IMG/VR virus record: IMGVR_UViG_3300037847_006528
Coordinates: 1 to 64,000 of that record
Strand: one strand, 5' to 3'
Length of the DNA: 64,000 bases
Source: a virus
Shown here one piece after another: positions 7,826 to 14,272 of this stretch (its first letter is position 1; the number at the start of each line of letters is the position of its first letter). The notes under the pieces were generated by a model. That model was given only the letters and a program-made list of their open reading frames with translations. It was not told the origin of the DNA and made no database searches. A program made the position numbers and the translations under genes.

Positions 7826-8716
7826 TTATATTCTAGTATACGAATAAGTCCTTCCCATATCGTATTTTAAAGTATTAAAATACTGCCAACCAAAATCCAC
7901 CCATGTGTTAAACTCACTAAACCCACTGCTTAATGGGTCAAAACTAGCAGACTGGAAACAAGGTGGTTCATTTGATTCTTTCATTATTATTTTCTTAGAT
8001 ATATGAGGATAGCAATTAGCTATATGGATAGGGCCGCTATTTATTCCGATAAAAATCGAACTTTCTGATATAGTTTTTACTGTATCCCAAATTTTTAAGC
8101 CCCTCTTATCTATAAAAGGAGACGGGTTGTCTGTTTTTGCACCCACTTGTATTATGTTGTAATTAGCATACCTTTTAGCTATAGTTTGCAATACTTCGTC
8201 AGGTATGAATTGTAATTTACAATTATTACTTGGACCAACGTGTATTGTTATTTGGTCTGGCTTAACATTAAGAGGATCTTCGTGTTTATATAAACGTGGA
8301 CCTCTTGGTAGACATAGTTGAGGTCTTGTCCAATCTTGTATACCTAGTGTTTTATAAAACCATCGAGACCTACTATAACACCCCAATTGATTTGGAGGAT
8401 GCCATAAATTAATTATTTTAGTTTTTTGGCGGGGTGTCGGCACCTCAACTGGCTCAACCCAATCGTGAGGTTTACAATACACAGCGGGATAACCGTCAAT
8501 ATCTTTATTAGTTTCAGCCTCTTTAAAGCGCAAGATACCTATGTCATTTTTGTGAAAAAGTCTGCGAACGTATGGATTTCTATCAAAAACCCAACATCTA
8601 TGAACATCTATTAACTTTATTCCATACCATTTATAAAACGCTTCGGGTATACAAGAGTATTGAACCTTATCGCCAATTCCTACTGCTCCTCTTAAATCTA
8701 TACCTATGTTTTTCAT
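7826..8716 (-). CDS. GT9-like (heptosyltransferase-type) glycosyltransferase
   Basis: 296 aa. The N-terminus (IGIDLRGAVGIGDKVQY) has the glycine-rich start of GT9 GT-B enzymes. The C-terminal half has a new Rossmann strand (TIHVGPSN), and the donor-site motif FIGINSGPIHIANCYP matches the (D/N)SG..H.A hallmark of ADP-heptose:LPS heptosyltransferases. It is somewhat shorter than the usual 320-350 aa. With the ADP-heptose genes nearby, heptose transfer to LPS core or to a virion protein is the likely job; donor and acceptor are inferred. The start overlaps the 97-aa gene stop (TAATG). Confidence 0.75.
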   Translation of the reverse strand: MKNIGIDLRGAVGIGDKVQYSCIPEAFYKWYGIKLIDVHRCWVFDRNPYVRRLFHKNDIGILRFKEAETNKDIDGYPAVYCKPHDWVEPVEVPTPRQKTKIINLWHPPNQLGCYSRSRWFYKTLGIQDWTRPQLCLPRGPRLYKHEDPLNVKPDQITIHVGPSNNCKLQFIPDEVLQTIAKRYANYNIIQVGAKTDNPSPFIDKRGLKIWDTVKTISESSIFIGINSGPIHIANCYPHISKKIIMKESNEPPCFQSASFDPLSSGFSEFNTWVDFGWQYFNTLKYDMGRTYSYTRI

Positions 8717-9009
8717 TAAGACAGGTCTAAAGAATCGGGAGCGATTTCCTCTAGCTCTTCACACAACCTATCTATCTCATCAGGCATCATGTGCCTAGCG
8801 TTGTTTCTGAGTTTTGTTACTTCCCACTCAAACTTGCAGAATTTATCATCCTGAGTTATATTTTTCTTTTCTTTGCTATCATAAATAAATGTATCAAAAA
8901 CCTCGTATCTTAAAGGGTCGATGCATTTTTCGATAGGATCAAATGTAGAACGCTTAGTGACATAATCAAAGATGTCATACCTGCTTACTTTAATTTTGAC
9001 TTTTTGCAT
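8716..9009 (-). CDS. Hypothetical 97-aa acidic protein
   Basis: Unrecognised, with a basic N-terminal strand (KVKIKVSRYDIFDYV) and an acidic C-terminal helix (PDEIDRLCEELEEIAPDSLDLS). It has no signal or membrane segment. It lies between the endolysin and the GT9 gene. A near-perfect palindrome and a TATATT box directly precede its ATG and there is no Shine-Dalgarno sequence, so its expression may be separately controlled. Confidence 0.6.
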   Translation of the reverse strand: MQKVKIKVSRYDIFDYVTKRSTFDPIEKCIDPLRYEVFDTFIYDSKEKKNITQDDKFCKFEWEVTKLRNNARHMMPDEIDRLCEELEEIAPDSLDLS

Positions 9010-9012
9010 TAG

Positions 9013-9042
9013 AGTCTAATATACCAGATTATATATTAGACT
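9013..9042 (-). promoter_or_regulatory. 11-bp perfect palindrome over a -10 box (operator-like)
   Basis: AGTCTAATATA (9013-9023) and TATATTAGACT (9032-9042) are perfect inverted repeats with an 8-nt spacer. On the minus strand a TATATT box lies in the arm nearest the 97-aa gene, 8 nt before its ATG. A repressor binding here would block that promoter; an RNA hairpin is the alternative. Confidence 0.55.
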
Positions 9043-9053
9043 ATACTAAAAAT

Positions 9054-9674
9054 CTAAAGAATTCTTATCCTGCTTCTGATCTTAGAAACGTGTCTCTTTT
9101 TCTCTAAAACAGAACCTCCTTCTCTGCTCCCTGCCCCGTTCGTATTGCCCTCAATCGTAACTACATAACCACTTGAGTCTGCGTCTTTTACAGCTAATCC
9201 AATGTGAGAGAAAGTAAATACGACAATATCACCTGCTTTAATATCTTCGTTTGTAGGCTTGCGAAGCTCGACTCCATTTGTGCTTTGTTGTTTAGCCCAA
9301 TTTTCAAAATCCCAAGCCCCAGCAGTTCTAGGTCTTTTGAATTTAACGTCCTCCCCCTCAATAGCCTCTCTTACTAGCCAGCAAATAAAAGCAGCGCACC
9401 AAGGCCAACCTTTATCAGCGTCTAACCATGTGGCAGCTTTGTATTCATCTACTCTTGGCCCACAATTACTACCGTCAACTTCGGATACTCCTATTTCTTC
9501 CCTAGCTAAAGAAACCATTTTTTCTGCTACGCTACCACCAGAGGCAATAGGGCTTTTTGTGGACATTTTTGCTAAAATAGCATTCCAAGTAACAGGACCA
9601 TCAGCACCATCAGCAGAAACCCCGAGAAGCTTCTGCACCGCCTTTACTACTTCTTTTTTGCCTTTAAAATTCAT
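9054..9674 (-). CDS. Endolysin: peptidoglycan-binding plus CHAP domain
   Basis: 206 aa from ATG 9674, which has AGAAGG 8 nt upstream (a GTG three codons earlier is less likely). The N-terminal repeat (KAVQKLLGVSADGADGPVTW) is a PG_binding_1-type module at about residues 5-38. The CHAP domain follows, with catalytic Cys in GWPWCAAFICW, His in FTFSHIGLAV and a polar residue in TIEGNTNG. It should cleave an amide bond in peptidoglycan. No signal peptide is seen, so it needs a holin for release. It overlaps the two-TM protein by TAATG. Confidence 0.88.
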   Translation of the reverse strand: MNFKGKKEVVKAVQKLLGVSADGADGPVTWNAILAKMSTKSPIASGGSVAEKMVSLAREEIGVSEVDGSNCGPRVDEYKAATWLDADKGWPWCAAFICWLVREAIEGEDVKFKRPRTAGAWDFENWAKQQSTNGVELRKPTNEDIKAGDIVVFTFSHIGLAVKDADSSGYVVTIEGNTNGAGSREGGSVLEKKRHVSKIRSRIRIL

Positions 9675-10279
9675 TATGAACACCTTCTGCTAAAACTAGC
9701 ACACACAGACATCACGATACATAGAACAACTGTTAGTATCATGAAGTTTTTGTAGTCAGTTATTTTTTCATTTAAAATCGCAGCTTGTTCCTCATTGTAA
9801 TACATTTTTGTATCCATGATGTTATTGATGGCTTCTATTGTTGGGTCAGTCATCTCATACATCGTAGGAACTGATGCTTTAATCAATTCAACATTGTTTG
9901 TATTGCCCCATTCAATTAATTGATTGACATAAAGATTTATTTTCTTTTCTTGTTCGAATACAAAATCTGCATACTCAACCTCTTTTGGGGTTATATCCTT
10001 CTTATAACCCTCTAAATATTCATCCTTATATACCCTCTCCTCTTCTAAGGTCTCTACCATTTCCGCTGGAGTTATGACTCCATGAGAGGTTTTTACGACC
10101 GAATCTACAATGATTACCCCATACCAATCAAAGCACATACCAATTTCCATAATGGAAGACTCTGATTGTCGAGCGTTCTCTTTTAGTGTGTTTTGAATGT
10201 TTTCAGTAAGGAAAAGACCTTTGAAACCAAAGGCCAAACAAATAGCGGCTAAACAATATACAATAAACTTTGGTCTCAT
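9674..10279 (-). CDS. Two-TM protein with a helical periplasmic domain, lysis-linked
   Basis: 201 aa. TM1 at about residues 5-25 (FIVYCLAAICLAFGFKGLF), a long helical, mostly charged region (about 30-170), then TM2 at about 172-193 (FMILTVVLCIVMSVCASF) and a short basic tail. This is the layout of the four-helix-bundle sensor domains of chemoreceptors but without any signalling module. It lies exactly between a holin-like gene and the endolysin with 4-bp and 1-bp overlaps, so it may be an antiholin or a lysis-timing sensor. That role is inferred from topology and position. Confidence 0.6.
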   Translation of the reverse strand: MRPKFIVYCLAAICLAFGFKGLFLTENIQNTLKENARQSESSIMEIGMCFDWYGVIIVDSVVKTSHGVITPAEMVETLEEERVYKDEYLEGYKKDITPKEVEYADFVFEQEKKINLYVNQLIEWGNTNNVELIKASVPTMYEMTDPTIEAINNIMDTKMYYNEEQAAILNEKITDYKNFMILTVVLCIVMSVCASFSRRCS

Positions 10280-10593
10280 TTTTTAAGAAATTTTTCTGGG
10301 TTTTTAGCAAATTTTTCGCCCATTCTTACTATCCCACTAATAACCTCTGGGCTTATTACACCAATAATCCCATAAGTAATTGCCTTAGTTAAAGATGAAA
10401 CATCAGTTTGCTCCAAAACAAACCAAGCTATGCCAGCAGCTAGGGCTGCTGTAATCACCCTTTTAAACTGTTGTTTAAGCGTTAATCCATTGTTACCTGA
10501 TAAGAGCCTAGCAAACATCGCAGCAGCACCCACAAGCGGGACCAACCAGCCTCCATTGAGGAATTCTTTGATTAAAGACTTTTCAGGTTCCAT
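10276..10593 (-). CDS. Holin candidate (class II/III type)
   Basis: 105 aa with hydrophobic segments at about 15-32 (GGWLVPLVGAAAMFARLL), 46-62 (VITAALAAGIAWFVL) and 70-88 (AITYGIIGVISPEVISGIV), and a basic C-terminus (FAKNPEKFLKK). Size, segment number and tail fit phage holins, and it directly precedes the two-TM protein and endolysin. A terminator separates it from the outer-membrane gene upstream, and a GTGTAG element lies 11 nt before the ATG, so it starts its own lysis transcript. Confidence 0.7.
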   Translation of the reverse strand: MEPEKSLIKEFLNGGWLVPLVGAAAMFARLLSGNNGLTLKQQFKRVITAALAAGIAWFVLEQTDVSSLTKAITYGIIGVISPEVISGIVRMGEKFAKNPEKFLKK

Positions 10594-10604
10594 GTAATTA
10601 ATTA

Positions 10605-10610
10605 CTACAC
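10605..10610 (-). promoter_or_regulatory. GTGTAG element 11 nt before the holin ATG
   Basis: Sits between the terminator and the holin start, so it is well placed to launch the lysis genes right after termination of the preceding unit. Confidence 0.55.
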
Positions 10611-10612
10611 AA

Positions 10613-10640
10613 AAAAAGCCACCCGTGCAGGTGGCTTTTT
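10613..10640 (-). terminator. Rho-independent terminator, bidirectional
   Basis: The stem AAAAAGCCACC pairs with GGTGGCTTTTT around a 6-nt loop, with seven U on the minus strand. It closes the outer-membrane protein gene (stop at 10667), so that gene is an isolated single-gene transcription unit. Confidence 0.9.
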
Positions 10641-10666
10641 AATTTTGTATTTAAAACTAATTTAAA

Positions 10667-11359
10667 TTAGAATTTATATGATACTCCTGCTCCTACAGAC
10701 CACTCATTGTCTAGGCTATATGCACTAGAAGAATCAAGGTCGTTATCATTGTAAGCCCCTTTAACAAAAACAGAAGCGCCGTCTGTAATTTTGTAAGCAG
10801 CAGCTAAACCTGCTTCAATAGCAGTGTATTCATCAGCAAGATTAAGTCCGACAAAAGGTGTCAACACAAGACCTTCTACTGGAGTAGCAATGTCGCGAGA
10901 GAGAATGAACTCTACGCCATAAGAGCCGCCAGAGCCTCCTCCAACTTCATGCCACGCAGTTGCTGTAAGGTCTGCAAGAGTATGACTATAAGTAAGGCCA
11001 ACGCCAACTTCGTCCCAACCTCCAAAGGAAGAATCAATCCTTTGAAAATAAAACTCAGCCCCGAGGTCTTGGCCAAGAAGGGTAACCCCCCTTGAGTAAG
11101 CAAGGGAGATGTCTTGTTCGTATCCCTCGTCAACGTCAAAAATGTCGATACCGACAGAAGCAGTGCCTCCAGCTTTTACTGGGGCAGAGAGTGTAAGTGA
11201 ATAACTAAAAGCGTCATCCCTAATGCCAACTCCTCCGCTAGTCGAAAGAGTGCTATATGAAACACCACCTTCTACAGAGACATCTGCCAAAGTGGTTGCT
11301 TTAACTGCGCCAACCATAGCAGCGCCCATAAGTAGTGTTGTAAGAATAAGTTTCTTCAT
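10667..11359 (-). CDS. Outer-membrane beta-barrel protein with signal peptide
   Basis: 230 aa. Signal peptide at residues 1-21 (MKKLILTTLLMGAAMVGAVKA). The rest is alternating amphipathic strands with turn residues and the C-terminal signature GVSYKF ending in Phe, the BAM recognition pattern. Size fits an 8-10-strand barrel. Its base composition is visibly more GC-rich than the flanks, and it has its own promoter and terminator, so it looks like an inserted cargo gene, perhaps taken from a host. Comparable phage proteins (lambda Lom and other superinfection-exclusion proteins) alter the infected cell surface; that role is inferred here. Confidence 0.8.
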   Translation of the reverse strand: MKKLILTTLLMGAAMVGAVKATTLADVSVEGGVSYSTLSTSGGVGIRDDAFSYSLTLSAPVKAGGTASVGIDIFDVDEGYEQDISLAYSRGVTLLGQDLGAEFYFQRIDSSFGGWDEVGVGLTYSHTLADLTATAWHEVGGGSGGSYGVEFILSRDIATPVEGLVLTPFVGLNLADEYTAIEAGLAAAYKITDGASVFVKGAYNDNDLDSSSAYSLDNEWSVGAGVSYKF

Positions 11360-11365
11360 GAGATT

Positions 11366-11394
11366 AATATATATTACAGAATTGTAATGGTCAA
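11366..11394 (-). promoter_or_regulatory. Promoter TTGACC-17-TATATT of the outer-membrane gene, with palindromic spacer
   Basis: TTGACC (11389-11394), 17 nt, TATATT (11366-11371), then 6 nt to the ATG. The spacer contains ATTACA-ATTC-TGTAAT, a 6-bp inverted repeat that could be an operator. No Shine-Dalgarno sequence is present. Confidence 0.7.
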
Positions 11395-11422
11395 GGGAAA
11401 AATTATCCAGAAATAAGAAAAA

Positions 11423-11629
11423 TTAAACAGCCTCTACAGGCTCAGCAAATTCAGGGTTATCGTCCTGTGTAATAGGAGTGTTATCAATGCCTCTGGCAGA
11501 TTCTCTGATTTTAGTGGCTAAAACTAATGCGTTTTGTGCTACGTTCAGCCCCTGTGATCTTACAGCTACATCTAAAAGGCCAATAAGTGCATTCATCTCC
11601 TCATCTGAGAATTCAATTGTAGTATTCAT
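11423..11629 (-). CDS. Hypothetical 68-aa protein
   Basis: Short, acidic and mostly helical (DEEMNALIGLLDVAVRSQG, NVAQNALVLATKIRE), without a known motif. It looks like the small helical proteins often found next to lysis or tail genes. A good promoter (TTGATT-16-TATAAT) ends 7 nt before its ATG. Function unknown. Confidence 0.6.
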   Translation of the reverse strand: MNTTIEFSDEEMNALIGLLDVAVRSQGLNVAQNALVLATKIRESARGIDNTPITQDDNPEFAEPVEAV

Positions 11630-11636
11630 ATGCAGT

Positions 11637-11664
11637 ATTATAAATTAATAATACAAAAAATCAA
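11637..11664 (-). promoter_or_regulatory. Promoter TTGATT-16-TATAAT before the 68-aa gene
   Basis: The -35 TTGATT (11659-11664) overlaps the end of the 94-aa gene. The consensus -10 (11637-11642) ends 7 nt before ATG 11629. Confidence 0.7.
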
Positions 11665-11945
11665 GGCCAAGTTACAAAATGTGTTTGGCCTGTATAGGAA
11701 TATCCTGCGTTGTATGGAGCTAGAAATAAACCTGTGGTTTCCCAGATACCAGACATCATGTCAACCTTCCTGTTATACTCCCTCATGTCATGATACGCCA
11801 AATCCATACCCTCAAATCCTGTGATACCAGATCCACTTAAGAAACGCCCTGTCAATTCAGCACGATAAACTTGCCAAACCCCACTCCCTGTAGCTGTTTC
11901 GGAGTGAATTTGACCTCTAAGTGGACTGCCTTCTTGATATGCCAT
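11661..11945 (-). CDS. Hypothetical 94-aa protein, possibly virion-associated
   Basis: Rich in Gly, Tyr and Thr with short beta-type stretches (GSGVWQVYRAELTG, AGYSYTGQTHFVTWP), similar in flavour to the tail proteins at 43-56 kb, which also carry SG-SGITG-type runs. No known domain. ATG 11945 lacks a Shine-Dalgarno sequence and has a GTGTAG element 9 nt upstream. Confidence 0.55.
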   Translation of the reverse strand: MAYQEGSPLRGQIHSETATGSGVWQVYRAELTGRFLSGSGITGFEGMDLAYHDMREYNRKVDMMSGIWETTGLFLAPYNAGYSYTGQTHFVTWP

Positions 11946-11954
11946 TACTAGAAT

Positions 11955-11960
11955 CTACAC
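11955..11960 (-). promoter_or_regulatory. GTGTAG element 9 nt before ATG 11945
   Basis: Lies in the 25-nt gap between the spanin-like lipoprotein stop and the 94-aa gene. Confidence 0.5.
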
Positions 11961-11970
11961 TTAAAAGTGT

Positions 11971-12240
11971 TTATTTCCCGCTAGGAAAATAAAGCTGCCT
12001 CTCTAAGCGCCTAAATCTAGCATCAGAATGCCAAACCTCATCTTGTTGTGGCGTATAAATCCCTTTACTTGTCTCTATTGGAATCCCTTTTGTCAAACTG
12101 AGAGTAGAAGGTTGATAGATGTTTAAAGGAGTTGTCTTCACGGATGAGTTCGTCGCGCAAGAGATCAGCACGGTCGGCATCACCGCCATTAGTCCTAATG
12201 TCTTCAAGTTCTTGAATGATTCTTTTTCTTTCTTCTTCAT
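11971..12240 (-). CDS. o-spanin candidate (Rz1-like lipoprotein)
   Basis: 89 aa with a lipoprotein signal: basic start, hydrophobic core LGLMAVMPTVLIS, and lipobox LISC placing the lipidated Cys at about residue 28. The mature part is short and ends in an Arg-rich helix (DARFRRLERQLYF). About 60% of the gene lies inside the 12065-12331 gene in another frame, the classic Rz/Rz1 overlap. It should anchor in the outer membrane and contact the i-spanin to fuse the membranes at lysis. Confidence 0.7.
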   Translation of the reverse strand: MKKKEKESFKNLKTLGLMAVMPTVLISCATNSSVKTTPLNIYQPSTLSLTKGIPIETSKGIYTPQQDEVWHSDARFRRLERQLYFPSGK

Positions 12241-12331
12241 GGTCTCGTTTTAATTGTAGGTAGAAAGTTTTATTTTTTAAAGATAAAAATAACTCAATTG
12301 ATTTTAAAACAGATTTAATTAAGGAAATCAT
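12065..12331 (-). CDS. i-spanin candidate (Rz-like)
   Basis: 88 aa. A moderately hydrophobic N-terminal helix (MISLIKSVLKSIELFLSL) is followed by a highly charged helix (HEEERKRIIQELEDI, DRADLLRDELIRE) typical of Rz coiled coils. The membrane anchor is weaker than usual. Support is mainly the out-of-frame overlap with a lipoprotein gene and the lysis-gene surroundings. It overlaps the HldD-type gene end by 17 nt. Confidence 0.6.
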   Translation of the reverse strand: MISLIKSVLKSIELFLSLKNKTFYLQLKRDHEEERKRIIQELEDIRTNGGDADRADLLRDELIREDNSFKHLSTFYSQFDKRDSNRDK

Positions 12332-13160
12332 TAATGTTTTCTTCTACATACTGATTTACACTTTTCCAGTCATATTCCCCTATAATTTCCAGTATTTTTG
12401 AATTATCGGACTTGGTAAACTTTTGATATTGCCCCTTTAACTCTTTAGGCATTGGTATCTCTGTTATTTTGCAATGGGCATTTGCTTTGACTATATCTGC
12501 TACATCTCTAAAAGAAATAGGGTTGCCTGTGCCTACATTAAAAATACCTGAAGCTGGATTGTTCAACATTCTATAGTGAACCTCACAAACATCTTCTACA
12601 GATATAAAATCTCTTTTATATTTTTCGCTATTCTCAAAAATCTTTATCTCTCCACTAGATAAAGCTTGCTTAATAAATTTAAACACAGGGCTAGCTTGAT
12701 CGCCTTTTTTATCTTCTCCCAACCCATAAACATTAAAATACCTGAAACCTTGGTAGGGGTAGTCTTGATTCATTAACCAGCAATCAAACATATACTTGCT
12801 AAAAGCATATGGACTCAAGGGTTTACAGAAATCAGATTCCTTAAACCCCCTTGATGTGCCGTAGACAGAGGCGCTACTGGCATACTGAAATTTAACGTCA
12901 TAACCCTCGCACAACTCATACAGCATCACTGAATACTCAAAATTTTGTTGTAGAATTTTTTTAAGGTCTTTTTCAGTAGTGGATGAATTTGCTCCTAAAT
13001 GTATGACGATATCTTGATTGCCAACGTCAGGCATCGCATTTGGATCACCTTTACTTATGTCAAATCTTGTAACATCATATCCACGATGTTCTAAGTATGA
13101 GCACAGGTTGCCGCCTATAAAGCCTTCGGAGCCTGTTACTAGAATTCTATTTAGAGTCAC
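12315..13160 (-). CDS. hldD: ADP-L-glycero-D-manno-heptose 6-epimerase (HldD-like)
   Basis: 281 aa extended SDR. N-terminal NAD site GSEGFIGGN, then GANSSTTE in the HldD-typical position, the catalytic SSASVYG and YAFSK (YxxxK), GFRYFNVYG, and a C-terminal LKGQYQKFTKSDNSKI that closely follows the HldD ending (LKGRYQAFTQAD). It should convert ADP-D,D-heptose to ADP-L,D-heptose, completing the route begun by the kinase and adenylyltransferase at 5.9-7.2 kb. It is about 30 aa shorter than the E. coli enzyme. A different sugar-nucleotide epimerase activity is less likely. Confidence 0.85.
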   Translation of the reverse strand: MTLNRILVTGSEGFIGGNLCSYLEHRGYDVTRFDISKGDPNAMPDVGNQDIVIHLGANSSTTEKDLKKILQQNFEYSVMLYELCEGYDVKFQYASSASVYGTSRGFKESDFCKPLSPYAFSKYMFDCWLMNQDYPYQGFRYFNVYGLGEDKKGDQASPVFKFIKQALSSGEIKIFENSEKYKRDFISVEDVCEVHYRMLNNPASGIFNVGTGNPISFRDVADIVKANAHCKITEIPMPKELKGQYQKFTKSDNSKILEIIGEYDWKSVNQYVEENINDFLN

Positions 13161-13635
13161 AATCGCAATCTTCTTCGCAATCCGAAGTGCATTCTTCTTC
13201 TTCTGGAGAGGGTTGTTTAAAATCTGCTAACTTGGGCATCTTATCAGATAACCCAAAAATCTCAGCAATTTTTTCCATTTTAAACTCGGAAGCTTTTATT
13301 TGATTTAAAAGATCGTCAAGTTCTTCCTCTCCCGTTACTTCTATTTCTGCTTCTGAAAAGTAATCGAAATCGTCAAAAAATTTAATGCTTTGCACTAATT
13401 CAACAACCAATTCGTCACCTTGGAATGATTTATGAAGAGAGTATGATGAATGTGTTTTTTCAAAAACTAGATCAGAGCTACGTTCACTTAAGTCTAGATC
13501 TCCTCCAGCTTTTCTATATTCCTTTAAAACCCAGACTTTTTTAGTATATTCTGAGGCTTCAGGGAACTGCATATCTGCGTCAAAGGATAAGCTTTGACGC
13601 AATTTGTCATCTAGGAACGTAACAGTGTAAGGCAT
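13147..13635 (-). CDS. Hypothetical 162-aa acidic protein with Cys-rich tail
   Basis: An N-terminal beta-type region is followed by helices and a very acidic end with four cysteines in CTSDCEEDCDCDSK, which might bind metal. No family recognised. It overlaps the HldD gene by 14 nt, so the two may be translationally coupled. ATG 13635 has a GTGTAA element 10 nt upstream and no Shine-Dalgarno sequence. Confidence 0.6.
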   Translation of the reverse strand: MPYTVTFLDDKLRQSLSFDADMQFPEASEYTKKVWVLKEYRKAGGDLDLSERSSDLVFEKTHSSYSLHKSFQGDELVVELVQSIKFFDDFDYFSEAEIEVTGEEELDDLLNQIKASEFKMEKIAEIFGLSDKMPKLADFKQPSPEEEECTSDCEEDCDCDSK

Positions 13636-13645
13636 TTTTAGTGTC

Positions 13646-13651
13646 TTACAC
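13646..13651 (-). promoter_or_regulatory. GTGTAA element 10 nt before ATG 13635
   Basis: Lies in the 19-nt gap after the 74-aa gene, where the replication operon ends and the HldD-containing unit begins. Confidence 0.5.
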
Positions 13652-13654
13652 CTA

Positions 13655-13879
13655 TTACGCCTTTTGACCCTCTGTTTTTTGCTGGGTTTCTTCTACTTTT
13701 TTAGAAAGTTCTTCAAGAGCCGATTCTTTTTCTTGATCAGACATCTCTTCTAAGTTTTTTTCTACCTCCCCAATAGCGATATTGTGGATAATATTAATAG
13801 ACTCAGCAAGAGTTACTCTTGAAACCATTTCTGCGGTGAGAAGATCTCTAAGTTTCTTTTCTTTTGTTTCAGAAAGCAT
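13655..13879 (-). CDS. Hypothetical 74-aa helical protein
   Basis: I prefer ATG 13879 (MLSETKEKK), which has AGAAGAG five bases upstream and follows the previous stop directly. ATG 13906 (MPAKKKKSN) is possible but lacks a ribosome site. The protein is almost entirely charged helix (LRDLLTAEMVSRVTLAES, ALEELSKKVEETQQK). Function unknown; last gene of the replication operon. Confidence 0.55.
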   Translation of the reverse strand: MLSETKEKKLRDLLTAEMVSRVTLAESINIIHNIAIGEVEKNLEEMSDQEKESALEELSKKVEETQQKTEGQKA

Positions 13880-13880
13880 A

Positions 13881-14099
13881 TTACTCTTCTTTTTCTTTGC
13901 TGGCATAGATTCTAATATCAGGCTGATTAGAGCCTTTTTCTTTAAATGTATTAGGGAAGCAAACAATTTTTACATCATTACCTTCTGAATCTTTGATAGA
14001 TCCACTATAGTAAGACTGTTTGTTTCCGTCAACTCTCCAGAGAGCGCCTAATTCGCGCTTGCTCCACTCACTTTTTTCTTTAGTATTATCTTCAGACAT
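13881..14099 (-). CDS. Small conserved phage protein, 72 aa
   Basis: The pattern (R)ELGALWRVDGNKQSYYSGSI, a central VKIVCFPN and PDIRIYAS matches a small protein seen in many phages and plasmids that resembles DUF736-type proteins, from memory. It probably forms a small beta-barrel. Function unknown. It starts a few bases after the 55-aa gene's stop. Confidence 0.6.
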   Translation of the reverse strand: MSEDNTKEKSEWSKRELGALWRVDGNKQSYYSGSIKDSEGNDVKIVCFPNTFKEKGSNQPDIRIYASKEKEE

Positions 14100-14104
14100 A
14101 AATT

Positions 14105-14272
14105 TTAATCTTGGTTATCAAATCGACCTTCCATTTTCTTCCAAAAAACTTCTGGGCCAAGCACATTATACTGCGACTTCAATCGCTTGTAAAGGTTTTT
14201 TTGAATTGCATTGCCATTTTTTTTGTCATATCCAATCAGTTGACGGATTTTTTTAGCTACTGAACCACTCAC
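14105..14272 (-). CDS. Small basic protein, 55 aa, GTG start
   Basis: GTG at 14272 overlaps the Clp-like gene stop as GTGA, and an in-frame TGA just upstream excludes earlier starts. The product begins VSGSVAKKIRQLIGY and ends MEGRFDNQD, is basic and probably helical. It fills an otherwise empty 165-bp gap in a gapless operon, which supports it as real. No family recognised. Confidence 0.55.
   Translation of the reverse strand: MSGSVAKKIRQLIGYDKKNGNAIQKNLYKRLKSQYNVLGPEVFWKKMEGRFDNQD

Noticed and set aside
10912-11139. 75-aa minus-strand frame inside the outer-membrane gene
   Set aside because: A shadow in another frame of a gene with a clear signal peptide and beta-barrel pattern; no start signal of its own.
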